Below are positions 45,149 to 58,000 of a stretch of 64,000 nt of DNA, one piece after another. Position 1 is the stretch's first letter; every line of letters starts with the position of its first letter. The notes under the pieces were generated by a model. That model worked only from the letters and a program-made list of their open reading frames with translations, was not told the origin of the DNA and searched no databases. The DNA lies in assembly GCA_029449245.1 (NCBI GenBank), contig JANATF010000002.1:2418001-2482000 (forward strand), given 5' to 3'. The position numbers were made by a program, and so were the translations under genes. The DNA comes from Mortierella alpina. Taxonomy: Eukaryota; Mortierellomycota; Mortierellomycetes; Mortierellales; Mortierellaceae.

Positions 45149-48100
45149 ATGTCCCGAAACGATAGCGATCGCGACGAGGACGACGAGTTCGAAAACCTGG
45201 GACAGTCGCGGGATAACCAGGACGAGGACTCTGATCTCGAGGAGTCGCCTAGACGCACCAGCTCCTCCAAGAAGCCACCACGTAGCAGCAGCACCAGCAA
45301 GAGGCGTGAGGAAGAGGATGATGAAGACGAGGACGATGATGACGATGAAGACGAGGACGATGACGATGAAGAGGAGGCTGACAATGTATCCGTAAGTAAC
45401 CACATGTCTATACTGGCCCTTGAGGGGAGACGAAGAACGAAATGGCTCAGCTGGACCGACTTATTAAACCAAACCATCTTTCCTTTCATATAACCTGTTC
45501 TCTTTCACAGAGACGGCACAAGAAGCAGAAGCGGAACTTCAATCCTTTCCTCGACATGGAGGCTGAGGTCGACGATGAGGATGAGGACGAGGACGAGGAC
45601 GAGGAAAGTTACGGTGGTCCAGACGGCTTTATCGCGGACGAGACTGACGAGGCAGCAGAAGCCACAAGGGCATCGAAGCATATGGACCTGGACCGCAGAA
45701 GACGGGAAGAGGATGACGTAGACTTGGAAGAGCAGGCTGCTCGGTTCAAGGAGCGATATGGCCGACGTGACTATGCACCCAGGAGGGCCTTCCAGGGCCA
45801 ACAGGAGGACATTCCACAACAGCTGCTCATGCCCGATGTCCAGTCGCCACATCTCTGGATGGTCCGCTGCAAACCTGGAAAGGAAAAGGACCTGGTCTTC
45901 TCGCTGATGAGAAAGTTTTTCGACACTGAATACTCTGCTCAACCTCTCGAAATCTCCGCTGCCTTCTCGCGTGAGTCACTCAAGGGCTATGTTTATATCG
46001 AGTGTATGCGTCAAGCCAATGTCCAGGCTGTAAGTACTTCCCTTTTGGCCTTTTACTTGACACGTAACACCTTAGTTCTCTTGTTTCTGCATACTCACAT
46101 TCCAACCTCACCCCGCTCCTTGACATATAGGCCTTGAATGGACTTAACAACGTCTTTGCATCCAAGCTGACGCTGGTCCCTATCAAGGAAATGACGGATG
46201 TGCTCAAGGTCAGACACAAAGAGTCAGAGCTTCGTCCTGGTACCTGGGTTCGTGTCAAGCGCGGAAAATACGCCATGGATCTTGCTCAAATCCTTGACAT
46301 TGCCGATTCTGGAGACACTGCCAAGGTCAAGCTGATTCCTCGATTGGACATGACGCCTCGTTCGGATGCATCTTATATCGGCGGAAACAACAAGCGCAAA
46401 CAGGTCAACAGCGCACTCGCAGGACGTCCTCCACCCAAGCTGTTCAACGCAAGAGAAGCAGAGAAGGTCGACAAACTCAATAAGCCTACCTCCAGAGGTC
46501 GTGGCGTCTTTGTGTGGGCCAATGAGGTCTTCCGCGAGGGCTACTTGGAGAAGGACATGAAGATCTCGAGCCTCATCACCGAAAGCATCAACCCAACGCT
46601 GGATGAGATCCAAAAGTTTGCCAAAGGTGGTGTGGATGATGAGGATGGTGGTCTGGATCTCTCGGCTGTGGCATTGTCCGCCATGAGCACCTCAGTGACG
46701 GGCCATTTCCAGCCTGGCGAGAACGTAGAGGTGATGGAGGGAGAGTTGAAGAACGAGAGAGGTACAGTTGATTCCGTCAACGGTGACATGGTCTTGGTCC
46801 GGGTCTGGGACGATAAACTCAAGGGCAACATCCTCAAGTTCCCTCCAACCCAGCTGCGAAAGCTCTTCAAGGAGGGTGACCACGTCAAGGTCGTGAATGG
46901 AAAGTTCAAGGACGAGACCGGTCTGATCATCAAGATTGAGGACAGCGTCGTTACCATCGTCACGGACTTGAACGTCAAGGACATCCAGGTGTTCTCCAAG
47001 GATCTGCAAATGGCTGCCAATGTCGCCAGTGGAACAGGAACCATCGGCCAATACGAGACCCATGACTTTGTCCAACTCGAGTATGTACATCCTTGCTGCT
47101 GACCTTGGTTTTGCCTCCAGGAGAGCAACAAGAAAATCCGACGGGGTATCTAACATGAGCTTGGGTTTCTTTTTGTGTTTGTGTTTAGCGCCTCCACCGT
47201 GGGAGTCATTTACAAGGTCGAGCGTGGATTCGCTCGTGTATTGGATCAGAGTGGACTGACAAGAGAGGTCGAGCCACATCTGATCACACAGAAGCGTGAC
47301 TCCTCGCGTGCCATTGCCACCGATGGTGAAGGCAACAGCATCCAGGATGGCGACTCTGTTCGAGAGATGGGCGGCAGCATGCGTGAAGGCAAGATCCTCC
47401 ACGTGTTCAGGACCTTTGCCTTCTGTTACAACCGAGAGTACATGGAAAACGCTGGAGTCTTTGTTCAGTCGACACGTCTGCTGGTGAGCATGGCATCCAA
47501 GAGCCGTTCGCAGCCAGGAATGCGTCTGGATACCATGAACCCTGCCATGATGAACATGAACCGTGGCGGATTCAACAACCGCGGCGGACGAGGTGGCATG
47601 ATGATGATGGGTCGTGGTCGTGGTGGACGCGATCCTCTGATTGACAAGACCGTGACCATCATCCGTGGACCGCACAAGGGATATCTTGGCATCGTCAAGG
47701 ACGCCTCCGACCTTACAGCACGCGTGGAGCTCCATACCAACTGCCGTATCATCACCGTTGAGAAAGCCAAGCTTGCTATCACAAAGTGCGTTCACGTCCA
47801 CCACCGTCGTTCTTGGAGTCGCCATGATTGTGTTCTCCTCCATAGACTAACAAATAACTTTCTTCCATCTCGTACCATAGTGCCAATGGAACTACAACAC
47901 CAGTATCGAGCATGCCCGACATGAGCGCGCCTTCGACCCCTCGCGCTGGCAACTATGGCGGCTATGGCGGCTACGGCGCCATGACTCCTATGAGATCTGG
48001 AGACATGACCCCGATGCACCCCTCCGGCTCCCGTACCCCAGCCTGGAACGCCGGATCCAAGACTCCTGCCTGGAACGCGGGATCCAAGACACCAGCCTGG

Positions 48101-49231
48101 AGCGCCAGCGCCAGGACCCCCAACCCATACGCAGATGGCTCACAGACTCCAGCCTGGGACGCAGGCTCCAAGACTCCCAGATATGGCGGCTCATCGGCCT
48201 GGGATAGCGGCAGTCGCACTCCTGCTCACAGCGCTTGGGATGCTGGAAGCCGGACACCTGCCCGTGGATCTGCCTGGGGCGACTCTGACTCTAGCTCGAG
48301 CCACAACCAGAACGGATCCTCTAGCGGATCGAGCGGGTTCCCTCAGACACCTGCAGCTAGTGGCGATTGGATGAACCGTGGCGTGCCCACCCCTGGACCT
48401 TTCGGTGCACCCTCCCCCGCACCTTTCTCGAGCTACCCGTACACCCCTGGTCCATCTGCGAGCTACGATTCTGCGCCTACGCCCAGCAGCAACAACTTCC
48501 CCTCCACGCCAGCGGCATCCTCCTCGCTTGGATCCGGTGGCGGCCAAGGAGGTCACCATGCTGGTAGTAATGGGGGCGTACACAATGCGAGTGTGGCAAC
48601 ACCCGGCGCAACACCAGGAGCATCCAATGCAAGACTGCAGTCCATCTCCACACCCGGCGCGAACCAGACGCCTCAAACCCCCGCGGGCGGACCCTCTGCT
48701 CCCATGACCCCCGCGAGCCACTTTCCTCAGACACCCTTCATGCCCACAGGAGGGGATTACTCTGGCATGGATTCACACCACAGCCATTCAGGAGGCCAGG
48801 TCCCCGGTTATGGATCAGGTGCAGGTGCACAGGGCTCTGCTGGTCCTTCGTATGATTGGGCCACCACTGACATCGAAGTCAAGATCTCGACGGGCAAGGA
48901 TGGCTCGTCGTATGAGGGAGGAAAGTACAACGACGTCTCTGGCCGGACGGTCAAGATCCCACCCAGGAGTGCGCTCTCGTCCATGGCCATGTGCGATATC
49001 CGTCTGCTCAGCGGGCCCGATGACCGCAAAGTGGTCCAGATCCCCGTGCAATACCTCAAGCCCGTGGCTCCTCTGAAGAACGACGGCGTCAAGGTCTTGT
49101 CGGGCGAGCATCGCGGTGCGTTGGGTACCCTGATGGGTGTAGATGTGCAGGATGGTATTGTTAGTTTGAGGGGTGAGAACATGTACAAGGTCTTGACCAT
49201 GTCGGTCCTTGGCAAGTACTTGGGCGAGTAA
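45149..49231 (+). CDS. SPT5: Transcription elongation factor SPT5
   Basis: Five exons, 45149-45391, 45511-46029, 46131-47080, 47189-47785 and 47881-49231, give 1219 aa. Spt5 with Spt4 forms DSIF, which clamps RNA polymerase II and controls pausing and elongation. The N-terminus is very acidic (Asp/Glu runs ~55-75 and ~95-105). The NGN domain (~190-290) reads HLWMVRCKPGKEKDLVFSLM. KOW domains follow, with NVEVMEGELKNERGTV, DHVKVVNGKFKDETGLI and DKTVTIIRGPHKGYLGIVKD. The C-terminal repeat region starts at ~812 with TPAWNAGSK-type nonapeptides, like the S. pombe CTR that Cdk9 phosphorylates, then a Pro/Thr/Ser-rich stretch. A final KOW (VLSGEHRGALGTLMGV) ends the protein. Confidence 0.97.
47881..48270 (+). 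repeat. SPT5 C-terminal repeat region (TPAWN-type nonapeptides)
   Basis: The 5' part of exon 5 encodes repeated SGSRTPAWNAGSKTPAWNAG-type units, then TPAWSASARTP, TPAWDAGSKTP and further degenerate SRTPA copies. Each carries a Thr-Pro that Cdk9 could phosphorylate. At DNA level the units are imperfect 27-bp tandem repeats (GCCTGGAACGCCGGATCCAA). Confidence 0.85.
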
Positions 49232-49578
49232 AAAAACAAAAGAAAAATAATAAACAGCAAAACGTCAATGTTCATCAATGTTCCCAATATGCGCTTGCGC
49301 TGTATCCTCCTCAAAAGACCAAGCAAAAGAACACATCTTTTGGTTTCTTTCTGATTTTTTTTTTTTTTTTTAATTTTTCAATGATGAGGAGAGGAACAAA
49401 ATAATACACAAAAAACTAAATGAGATATGGAGTTCAAGAACAGGGGAGGAAGCTGCGAAAAGAAAGAGACGATGATATGGACAGTAGAAGAACACGCACA
49501 TTCTTTCAGTGTTTTATCTCTCTTCCCGCAGACCTGGTTCCCCTACCCTCGAGAGCCTATGGGCCCCTTTATCCCCCT
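49232..49578. terminator. Convergent 3' region, SPT5 / SSB
   Basis: 347 bp between convergent stop codons. It has AAAAATAATAAACAGC directly after the SPT5 stop, a plausible poly(A) signal, and a 16-bp T-run at ~49356-49371. No ORF supported. Confidence 0.4.
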
Positions 49579-51889
49579 TTAGCGGGACAAGGAAGCGAAA
49601 GCCTTGGTGACCGAGCGCTTGAGCTTGCGCTGGGCAAGGACAAAGGTGTCCTTCTCGGCGAGCTCCTCGATCTGGAGGGCAGCCATGGCCTCCTCAAGAG
49701 CATCCTCGACGGCCTTCTTATCGCCACGCTTCAACTTCATGGCAACGTTGGGTTCAGCGAGGGTGCCCTGGATCTGATAGACGTAGCTCTCGAGCTCCTG
49801 CTTGGACTGGACAATCTCCTCGTTCTTCTTATCCTCATCCTTGAACTTCTCGGCCTCGTTGACCATGCGCTCGATATCGGCAGCAGAGAGGCGACCGGCA
49901 CCGTTGGAGATGGTGATGTTGGCCTTGCGACCAGTGGCCTTGTCCATGGCGGTGACCTTGAGGATACCGTTGGCATCCAACTCGAATGTGCACTCGAGCT
50001 CAGGGGTGCCGCGGGGCATGGGGGCAATGCCAGAGAGCTCGAACTTGCCGAGCAAGTTGTTGTCACGGGTCATGGGACGCTCACCCTCGTAGACGGGGAA
50101 CTGGACGGTGGTCTGACCATCCTCGGTGGTGGTGAAAGTCTTCTTCTTGATGGTGGGGATGGCAGTGTTACGGGGAACAACAACGGCCATGACACCACCC
50201 TGCATCTCAACTCCGAGGGACAGGGGGACGACATCCAAAAGCAAGAGGTCCTGGGTCTTGGCATTACCGGCCTGGTTGGTCAAGACGGCGGCCTGGACGG
50301 CAGCACCGTAGGCAACGGCCTCATCAGGGTTGATGGACTTGTTCAACTCCTTTCCGTCAAAGAACTCCTGGAGGAGAGACTGGATCTTGGGGATACGGGT
50401 GGAACCTCCGACAAGAACGATCTCATCGACATCCTTCTTGGCGTACTTGGCATCCTTGAGGACCTTCTTGACGGGCTCAATGGTGTTGTTGAAGTGAACC
50501 GAGTTGATCTCCTCGAAACGGGCACGGGTGATGTTGGCCTGGAAATCGACACCGTCAAAGAGGGAGTCGACCTCGATGGTGGTCTGGGCCAAGGAAGACA
50601 AGGTGCGCTTGGCACGCTCGCAGGCGGTACGGAGACGGCGGGTGGCGCGGGCATCACCAGAGATGTCCTTCTTGTGCTTGCGCTTGAACTCCTCCTTGAA
50701 GTGCTCCAAGAGGGTCTGATCGAAATCCTCACCTCCCAAATGGGTGTCACCAGCGGTGGCCTTGACGGCGAAAACACCTCCGGTGATGGTCAAGAGCGAG
50801 ACATCGAACGTTCCACCACCCAAATCGAAAATGAGGACGTGCTTCTCCTTGGTCTCCTTGGAGTCCAAACCGTAGGCGATGGCGGCGGCAGTGGGCTCGT
50901 TGATGATACGGAGAACATCGAGACCAGCAATGGCACCGGCATCCTTGGTGGCGTGACGCTGAGCATCGTTGAAGTAGGCGGGGACGGTGATGACGGCCTT
51001 GGTGACGGTCTTGCCGAGCTTGGCCTCAGCGATCTCCTTCATCTTGACGAGAACCATGGCAGAGATCTCCTGGGGGGAGAACTCCTTCTTCTCACCCTGG
51101 TAGTCGACCTGGATGAAGGGGGCAGAGTCCTTGTCGATGACGGTGAAGGGCCAGTGCTTCATGTCAGCCTTGACCTCGGGGTCATCGAAGCGGCGACCGA
51201 TCAGGCGCTTGGCATCGAAGACGGTGTTGGTGGGGTTCATGGCAGCCTGGTTCTTGGCGGCATCACCAATGAGGCGCTCCTGCTCCGAGAAGGCGACATA
51301 CGAGGGGGTAGTGCGGTTACCCTGCTCGTTGGCGATAATCTCGACACGCTCACTCTCCCAGACGGCAACGCACGAGTAGGTGGTACTATCGAAGTGAGAG
51401 CAAACGGTTAGCTTTTCGATTCATATCTGACTAGAATGGTTCTGTCTGTCCTCCCATGCCTGCACCCCTATCACCTCCCCCATATGCATGTGCTCTTATT
51501 TGCTGTTGATTTCTTTTCTTCTGTCAACTCGCTCCTCTTTTTATCCTGCGAGCGGTGCAGGAATTCAGACTTCTTCGGACAAAAGCGAGAGATCCACTAT
51601 TAAAAAAGTTGATCTCGAAGGACTGAAGAATCCCACGCGGAGTAACAGTCTATAAACTCCTGCCCTTATCCTTGCTGATTGAGTACTCCTTTGAGATGGT
51701 GGCGACTAAGCTGCTCCGATGCGGACAACATCAAATAACACAAGTGTATGCCATGAGACTGCCCCAGGTGCCCGCCGCGATAACGAGAGTAGACAGACAG
51801 AGAGTGTGTGTGTGGGAGAGAGACTAGTGAGAGTAAGAGGAGACATACCCGAGATCGATACCGATGGCAAGGTCAGTGACTTCAGACAT
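49579..51889 (-). CDS. SSB1: Ribosome-associated Hsp70 chaperone, SSB type
   Basis: Two exons, 51889-51849 and 51385-49579, give 615 aa, the normal length for fungal Ssb. The intron (463 bp) falls inside the phosphate-binding loop, in AIGIDLG/TTYSC. Ssb binds ribosomes and folds nascent chains with the RAC co-chaperones. Hsp70 signatures are complete: [25 protein letters not shown], and the substrate-binding segment with NAGRL-type [18 protein letters not shown]. The C-terminus ends [13 protein letters not shown] without the EEVD motif of cytosolic Ssa proteins, which supports Ssb. Codon use is strongly biased to C-ending codons, as expected of a highly expressed gene, and this leaves a long antisense open frame. 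Confidence 0.98.
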
Positions 51890-52005
51890 GGTTGTATGTG
51901 CGGTTGTGTTGTGGAAGAGAGGAAGGAGGAGCAAAAAAAAAAAAGACGGGAGTCTTGAACCAAAGCCAAACAGACAAAAAAGCCTCCAATTTTTTTTGGA
52001 TCGAG

Positions 52006-52018
52006 CACGTGATTTATA
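52006..52018 (-). promoter_or_regulatory. TATA-like box and E-box of SSB, overlapping the HIR3 stop
   Basis: On the minus strand the sequence reads CCTATAAATCACGTGC. TATAAA (52018-52013) includes the HIR3 stop codon TAA (52016-52014), and CACGTG (52011-52006) follows. The SSB ATG is 124 bp downstream of the stop, so a start site ~30 bp below the TATA would leave a leader of roughly 90-100 nt. Function is inferred from position and sequence only. Confidence 0.45.
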
Positions 52019-55000
52019 GGGCTTCCACCTTGGAGTTGCGCCGACTGGTAATGCGCAGAGTAGGAACAGGCGTCGATGTTGCAGCAGAGCCGTTATCCTC
52101 CGTCGACATGGGGCCTCCAATGACCTCGGGCTTTTGCTCGCTCTGACTCTCGGCATCCTGAGATCCACCAGGCTCGGGTTCGGGTTCGGGTGCCCCTTCA
52201 TTATCTGTTACCAGCGGCTCGTTTGCGCGCTCCTGCCCTTGCTCCTCAGCCATATTAGTGTCGCCAGACTCGTCGCCCGGGCCAGCCATGACGGTGTCCT
52301 CTTGAGAATGCGTGTTGTCGGGGCCTGCCAGTTTGCTTTGAAGAGTCTGAGGTGCTTTGAGCGAGGGTGGTGGAGCCTTGCACATGTTGGTTGCCCTCGA
52401 GGCCAGCTCGGCTTCACTGATCTTTTTGCGAGTTTTCCAGTCCTGCAAATCTGGTTCTACATCCATGGCTAAAGCTGCGTCCAAATCCTTGGCACCAGAA
52501 GATGGTGCCGGCGATGATGGTACATCCAGACCCACGGCAGATGGAAGCGGCATCATGGTAGTTTCGGCAGCTCGATCCAGCTCAGAACGCCCTTTCGTTT
52601 CTCCCTGGCTATCCGCCTCCGGGCATTTGGCGTCCATTGCTGACCTTGCCTCTGCATCTTGAGAAGTGGGCGTTGAGCTCGCCAAAACAGAATCTGTGCC
52701 TGTCTCAATTGGAGCCGTAGTGGCCATATGAGCCATCTTGAGCCGCACCTCTTCTTGCACGATCTCTTCCTCCGCGCCTTGCTTTGGCTTTGTAGTCTCG
52801 ACCTCGACTTCAGCAGCCTGTTTGATTGAGCTGGGATCACTGGTGGCTGCCGGCTCATCCATTGCAGACAATTCAGAGTTGCCGGACAACTGACGAACCA
52901 GCTCCTTTGGATAGAGATCGGCCCCTCCTACTTCCATGAAGAGTTTGCTGTAACACACAGCCAAGAGGTGGCTCATCTGTCCCTCGGGCGCCATCTTGTC
53001 GTTCAGCTTCTTCAGCTCGCAAAGGCGCTGCAATACAATCAATCCTGGGAGTTTGGGCTCCTGTTCAAACATTTTGGCTTCATAAGTCGGCGCCTTCTCT
53101 CGGAACTCTGTTCTCGGGATCACCTCCGCAACTGCCAGGACTGGATCCGGTCCAACAAGATCTTCCAAGACACTGAGATACGAGTCGTACAGCAGCTCCC
53201 ATATCTCCTTCAGGTCGAGCAACAAGCCCTGCGCACGTCGAATCTTTCTTGCTAGGCTATTCAAAGTCTCCACATCCTTGGTTTCCTTGGCCAAAATGAT
53301 CAGGAACTTGGTGTACTCTCCCACATAGACAAAATGCTTTCCACTGCGCTCAAACTCTGGTTTCCACACTGAGCTCACCAGGGTCTTGAGGTTACTCTTG
53401 ATTTGAAACAAACTGAGCATCTCTGCTTTGGCACGTTCGACATCGTGGTAGATATGGTACAAAATCCACGCTTGCTATAATGTAGACAGGAGCCCTGATT
53501 AGCAACAATGCCAGACTCAAGAGAAGGCACACTTCTCTAGTTGTATCCGCCGACTTTGTAGCGTGCAGAAATAACTGTACGTACTCTATACACGGGCCGA
53601 TGGTGCCAATGGCGCTTGTCCGTATGCCGTATCCTTGCTAAGGCCTCACACAGTAGTCGAAAGGCGCGCAGCCTCTCGCTCTTTTGCAGATCCTCTTCGT
53701 TTGAGGAATCGGTCTCAATAGCCTGGAGATACTCCTTTGGTGGCTCAAAGATAAACGACTCTCCATCCGCGGCACTGAGCTTGGACTTGGTCAACGTTCT
53801 GGAGATGAGCGTCTCTACAAAAGAAGGCTATTACATCGATGGTTAGGCACTCGAGTTGATGTTATATTTTTTTGCATCCCAAAGCTACCAGATGCGCCAC
53901 AGAGCTCGTATTTACCTCAATCTTGTTGGAGTACAAGTACTTTGACAAGGTTGAAATAACCTTGTATGCCGCCTCAAAGATCTTTTCATTGCCAGGCTGT
54001 CCCGACCGGGCGGGAACCAAGTTGGCCGATATCCTGTATAGCGAAAGGGTCTGGGCAGGCTTGCCGTTCAGCTTCTCAATACACTTTCCGAGCATAAGAG
54101 GTGTCCGCCAGTTTTGGTCGTTCAGTTTCAGCGAGCGCTTGAAGCAGAATGCTGCAAACTTGTACACTTGCTCCTCTGTTGGTTCTGGGATAGAGATCAT
54201 AACGGGTTCCCCAGCGTCTGAAATACTCTCCTGTCCGGCGCTTCGGCGCATTGCCTCCATGCGCATCGGCTTTGACATAATGCCATAGATAAGGTTACCA
54301 AAGTCAAACCAAAAAGCTGCCTGCTGCTGGTACCACTCCCGACCAGTATCTGGCAACGCGACAGCGCCGTTTGTATCGTTCAAATCCTCGCTCGCATGAG
54401 ATTCGCCGTCCTCCGATGGCTCCGGTTTCTCTGAAGTGGTGGTCTGACTTGATTCCGCACTTAATTCTTCATTGCGACTCTCTGGACGCGAGAGAGGCTC
54501 TGGATTGGGGGCGCCATTTGTTGATCCTGGCACATGATGAAGCCGCTTGGGTGTTATCCGGACGGCCTGTGAAAAGCAATGAAAGGCTTTCTTTTGCAGA
54601 TCGGTGATCTTCGAATAGTTGTTCTTAATGTCGGATGCGCTGAACACCAAGTTCTCGTCCGCCAAGAAGGCATAACATGTCGCCAGCGCATACCACGAGT
54701 CCCAGCACGATGGGTTGACATGGATATCAGTCCGAAACTGATCAATGGCGTGCTGCAAGTCCTCCAGCGGCTTGAACTGGTTGTTCTTGGCCTTGTTCCG
54801 GAACTGTGCCAGAAATATCTTGCCTTGAATAGAGTATATTCTCTTGTAGACGCACGGCAGCTTACTTGACGGAGGCTGGGTCATCGTGGGTAGTCGACTT
54901 TTGGAGTTGACCTGGATAGCTTCTGAAAAGTTGATGTCAGAGGCGAGATAGCTGTCAATGATCTGACGATTCATCTCCAGGATTGAGTTGCCTTCGTACG

Positions 55001-58000
55001 GTGGAGAACCAAGAGCCTCCTCCACTCTGTCCACTGCATCCTTAAGGTCGCCTCTGACCTGACCGCGCAGGACCTTGTCTGACAACGATCGCTCCAGCAA
55101 AGGATAAAATTCTATCGCGGCCTTTTTGTCAAAGTCAACTGGCTCGGAAGAGTGTTCTATCGGGTATTGTCCATCCACCTAAGGTAAACGACCATATCTA
55201 CGATTAGCATCCAAACTTGGCAGTCTGTCGTTCTCCGACCTTCTTAACATGAATGCAGGTCAATTTTCCTTAACTTACGCTCAACGAGATGCCGTAGAAA
55301 CAATAATAGCATTGATTCTCCTCTTTGCGGTAAAACTCTCCGCGCATAGGCGAGGATACCTTGAGTGCAAGTTGGATGAGTTGATCTATAAGGCAAACAA
55401 GCACGGCAATGAGTGCTCTGTGCTACAGATGCAACCAAAAGACACCTGAGAATTCTAGATCACAATCTTACTGCTGTCAATCCCACAGATCTCACGGACG
55501 CCAAAGTCGTCATGCACTAATGCAATGAGTTCCATGTACAGCTCTCGAGACGGGCAAGAGTAAAGTCCAATCGGAGTTGAAGAGTTGCTTGTGAGCGGTT
55601 GTGAAAGAACTCTTTGAACTGTGTCCGAGTCCAGTTCCAGTGCATTGGTGTCCAGGGGTTGCGTGCGCAGAGGGAGACCCGGCTCTGACACTGATCCATC
55701 TAGAACTTTATCCCCCTTTCCGTCGGTGTCGTCCTGGAACCAGCCAGGAAGTAACAGCAAGAGGACAAGCCATACCCGTACAAGAACAAGATTGAATTGG
55801 GAAAGATGGGGTCGATGCTTGAGGAGATCAGAGTATGACGTTTTGATGTCGTCGTCCACGAGCCTGTCCTGGTGCAGCACATTCACAAAGCCCAGTCTCG
55901 CGATCACCAGGACGCAGCACACCAGAATCTGCAGCTGATCAGCATCAAGGGTCCCTGTCAAATCCGAGAGTTTCGACGACTGAAGCGTCTCCCTCAACAG
56001 GTAAAGCGTCTGGCTGACCTGACCGAAAAGAAACCAGATCTCTACAGCTTCGCTCTTGTCCGTGATCGTGTTCACAAGAGTCTCCACAACCTGAATGAAC
56101 ATTCCCGTAATGCATTGGAATTGCTGTGTTCGATATCCAAGGGCTTCGCAGGACTGAAATGATGTGTTTGAAAAGCTCCGATGTCAGGAATTGCGTATAA
56201 TGATTATACAAACAAGGTTAGCTGAGACAACTGAACGTACCTTGTAAAGCAAGTTCATTAGACCCAGCTTTTCCGATAATGAGCCCCCGATGGTGTCGAC
56301 AAGTAATCCATTCTCGCCAGCCGCCTGTAGCTTGGTATCATTTGTCAAGAAAATTGGCCCCAATCTCGCCAGAACGGCGTTGTAGTCCTTTTCCTCGAAT
56401 AGGCGTTCTGCGTCCAGGACGTATTGGTGTGTCTTTAGCCTTGCTAGCCTCTCTTGCACGCTCTCGGCATCCACCTTGGTGTCATATTTACTGCATAAAC
56501 AAGATGAAATGAGCAGAAGATCAAAAATATACTTGATACGAGCTGAAAACCTTTCTCCAACCTTTCACTTACCAGTTAGGAAGTGTGACGATTAGAGCAT
56601 CGTCGTCACTAAAGGACGCCAGACAACGCTCGAACCGAGCAATTGCCTCCGAGGCATTGCCCAGGCACTGCGCGTGCCTTCCCTGTGCCCAATTCAACCT
56701 ACGGAAACTGAAAACGTTAGTTTTGAGTTTGATATACAGCTTCAAAGACAGGGGCAAAAGGCGCTAATTACTACGAAAACACACCTCAGAGCAGCGGAGC
56801 GAATCCAGGCGCTCTCTGCGACACGGTTTTCTTTCGACGACTGATTCATTACAGGATCCAAACCTAGACCAGCTAGGTAGAGCCATCGCAAGTATTGCTC
56901 CTCCAGTCGCTTCACATTATCCGCGTCTACTCTTTTGGCTCCTCTGCCCCTCCTGGAAGTGACCGTAAAAGGCTGAAGAGTTGCGTGCACCATTTCGTCC
57001 AAATACATCTCGCAGATGGATAGTGGCAGCTACAAAGGATTGTGTTGAGCGCAGGTTGAGTACAAATCCCTCTAGTCCTTGTAGTGCAAATACAAATCAT
57101 TATGAACATGAGCAACTCACCTCACGCGCGTGCTGAGGCCCGAGACAATCGCTCTCTTGCTCTGTTGCAATACACTCCTGGTTCAGATACTCCAGCAGCT
57201 GGTCACCGATCGTCGAAATAATATCAATGAGCACGGTGCGCATCCCGCAAGGCCATTTGCGTTGCCAATTTGATCCTGACTCTGAATTGGTGAAGCTGGC
57301 CATACACACGATAACAAACTCGCATAGGTACTCGACCACGCCAGAGTTGCGCTCATTTGTAGCGTTGATAAATTCCAGAAGAAGCCCGTTATCTTGAAAC
57401 AAAGGTGCCGTATCCTGTTCATCCTTTGCCTGAGTGAAAATGGCAAAGTGGTTTGTCTTTTGTCTATTGAAGGCCCATTCCATTCGCAATGCAAACAACA
57501 AAAGAGTCAGTCTCCTCGTCCTCGCACAGTAACTCTCATACAGCAAACATGGACTGTGGACCTTACTGCTGAAAATGTTCAATCGTGGATGCTTGAACAA
57601 GGGCATTGGGTCGCTCCAGGTGCTTGTTGAAAGTTTGCAGCAGAGCCGAGAGGCCATTTGGAAATATTTCGTCCGACGCTCGGGAATTTGGCAAAGTGCC
57701 AGCAATGTGGCCATTTTCAAGGTCCAGACCAAACTTGGAAAGGACGACCCTATACTTTGCCAGTATTTCCAGTTCTTCTTCTTCGCGCTTCTTTTTCGTC
57801 ACCTCGAACTGGTCCAGCTTATCCCTGACTCGTTTCGATGTACTATACGATTCGTGTGTAGAAGTTTAAGGGTTAACTCACATGCGCATTGTTCGGCTTT
57901 AACGACTTGCAGCGTACATGCAAACTTACCGTAGCCCGGATCTCTCCTCTACCTCCTTCCTCTTCCGCTTCATCGCAGCACTTTGTTCTCCTTCCATGTT

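Noticed and set aside
46692-47843. 383-codon minus-strand frame over SPT5
   Set aside because: Antisense to NGN/KOW-encoding exons and crosses their introns; no motif.
49420-51411. 663-codon plus-strand frame over SSB
   Set aside because: It is exactly antisense to a conserved Hsp70. Strong codon bias (C-ending codons, few TTA, CTA or TCA) removes stops from the opposite strand. The translated product is Leu/Gly/Asp-rich low complexity.
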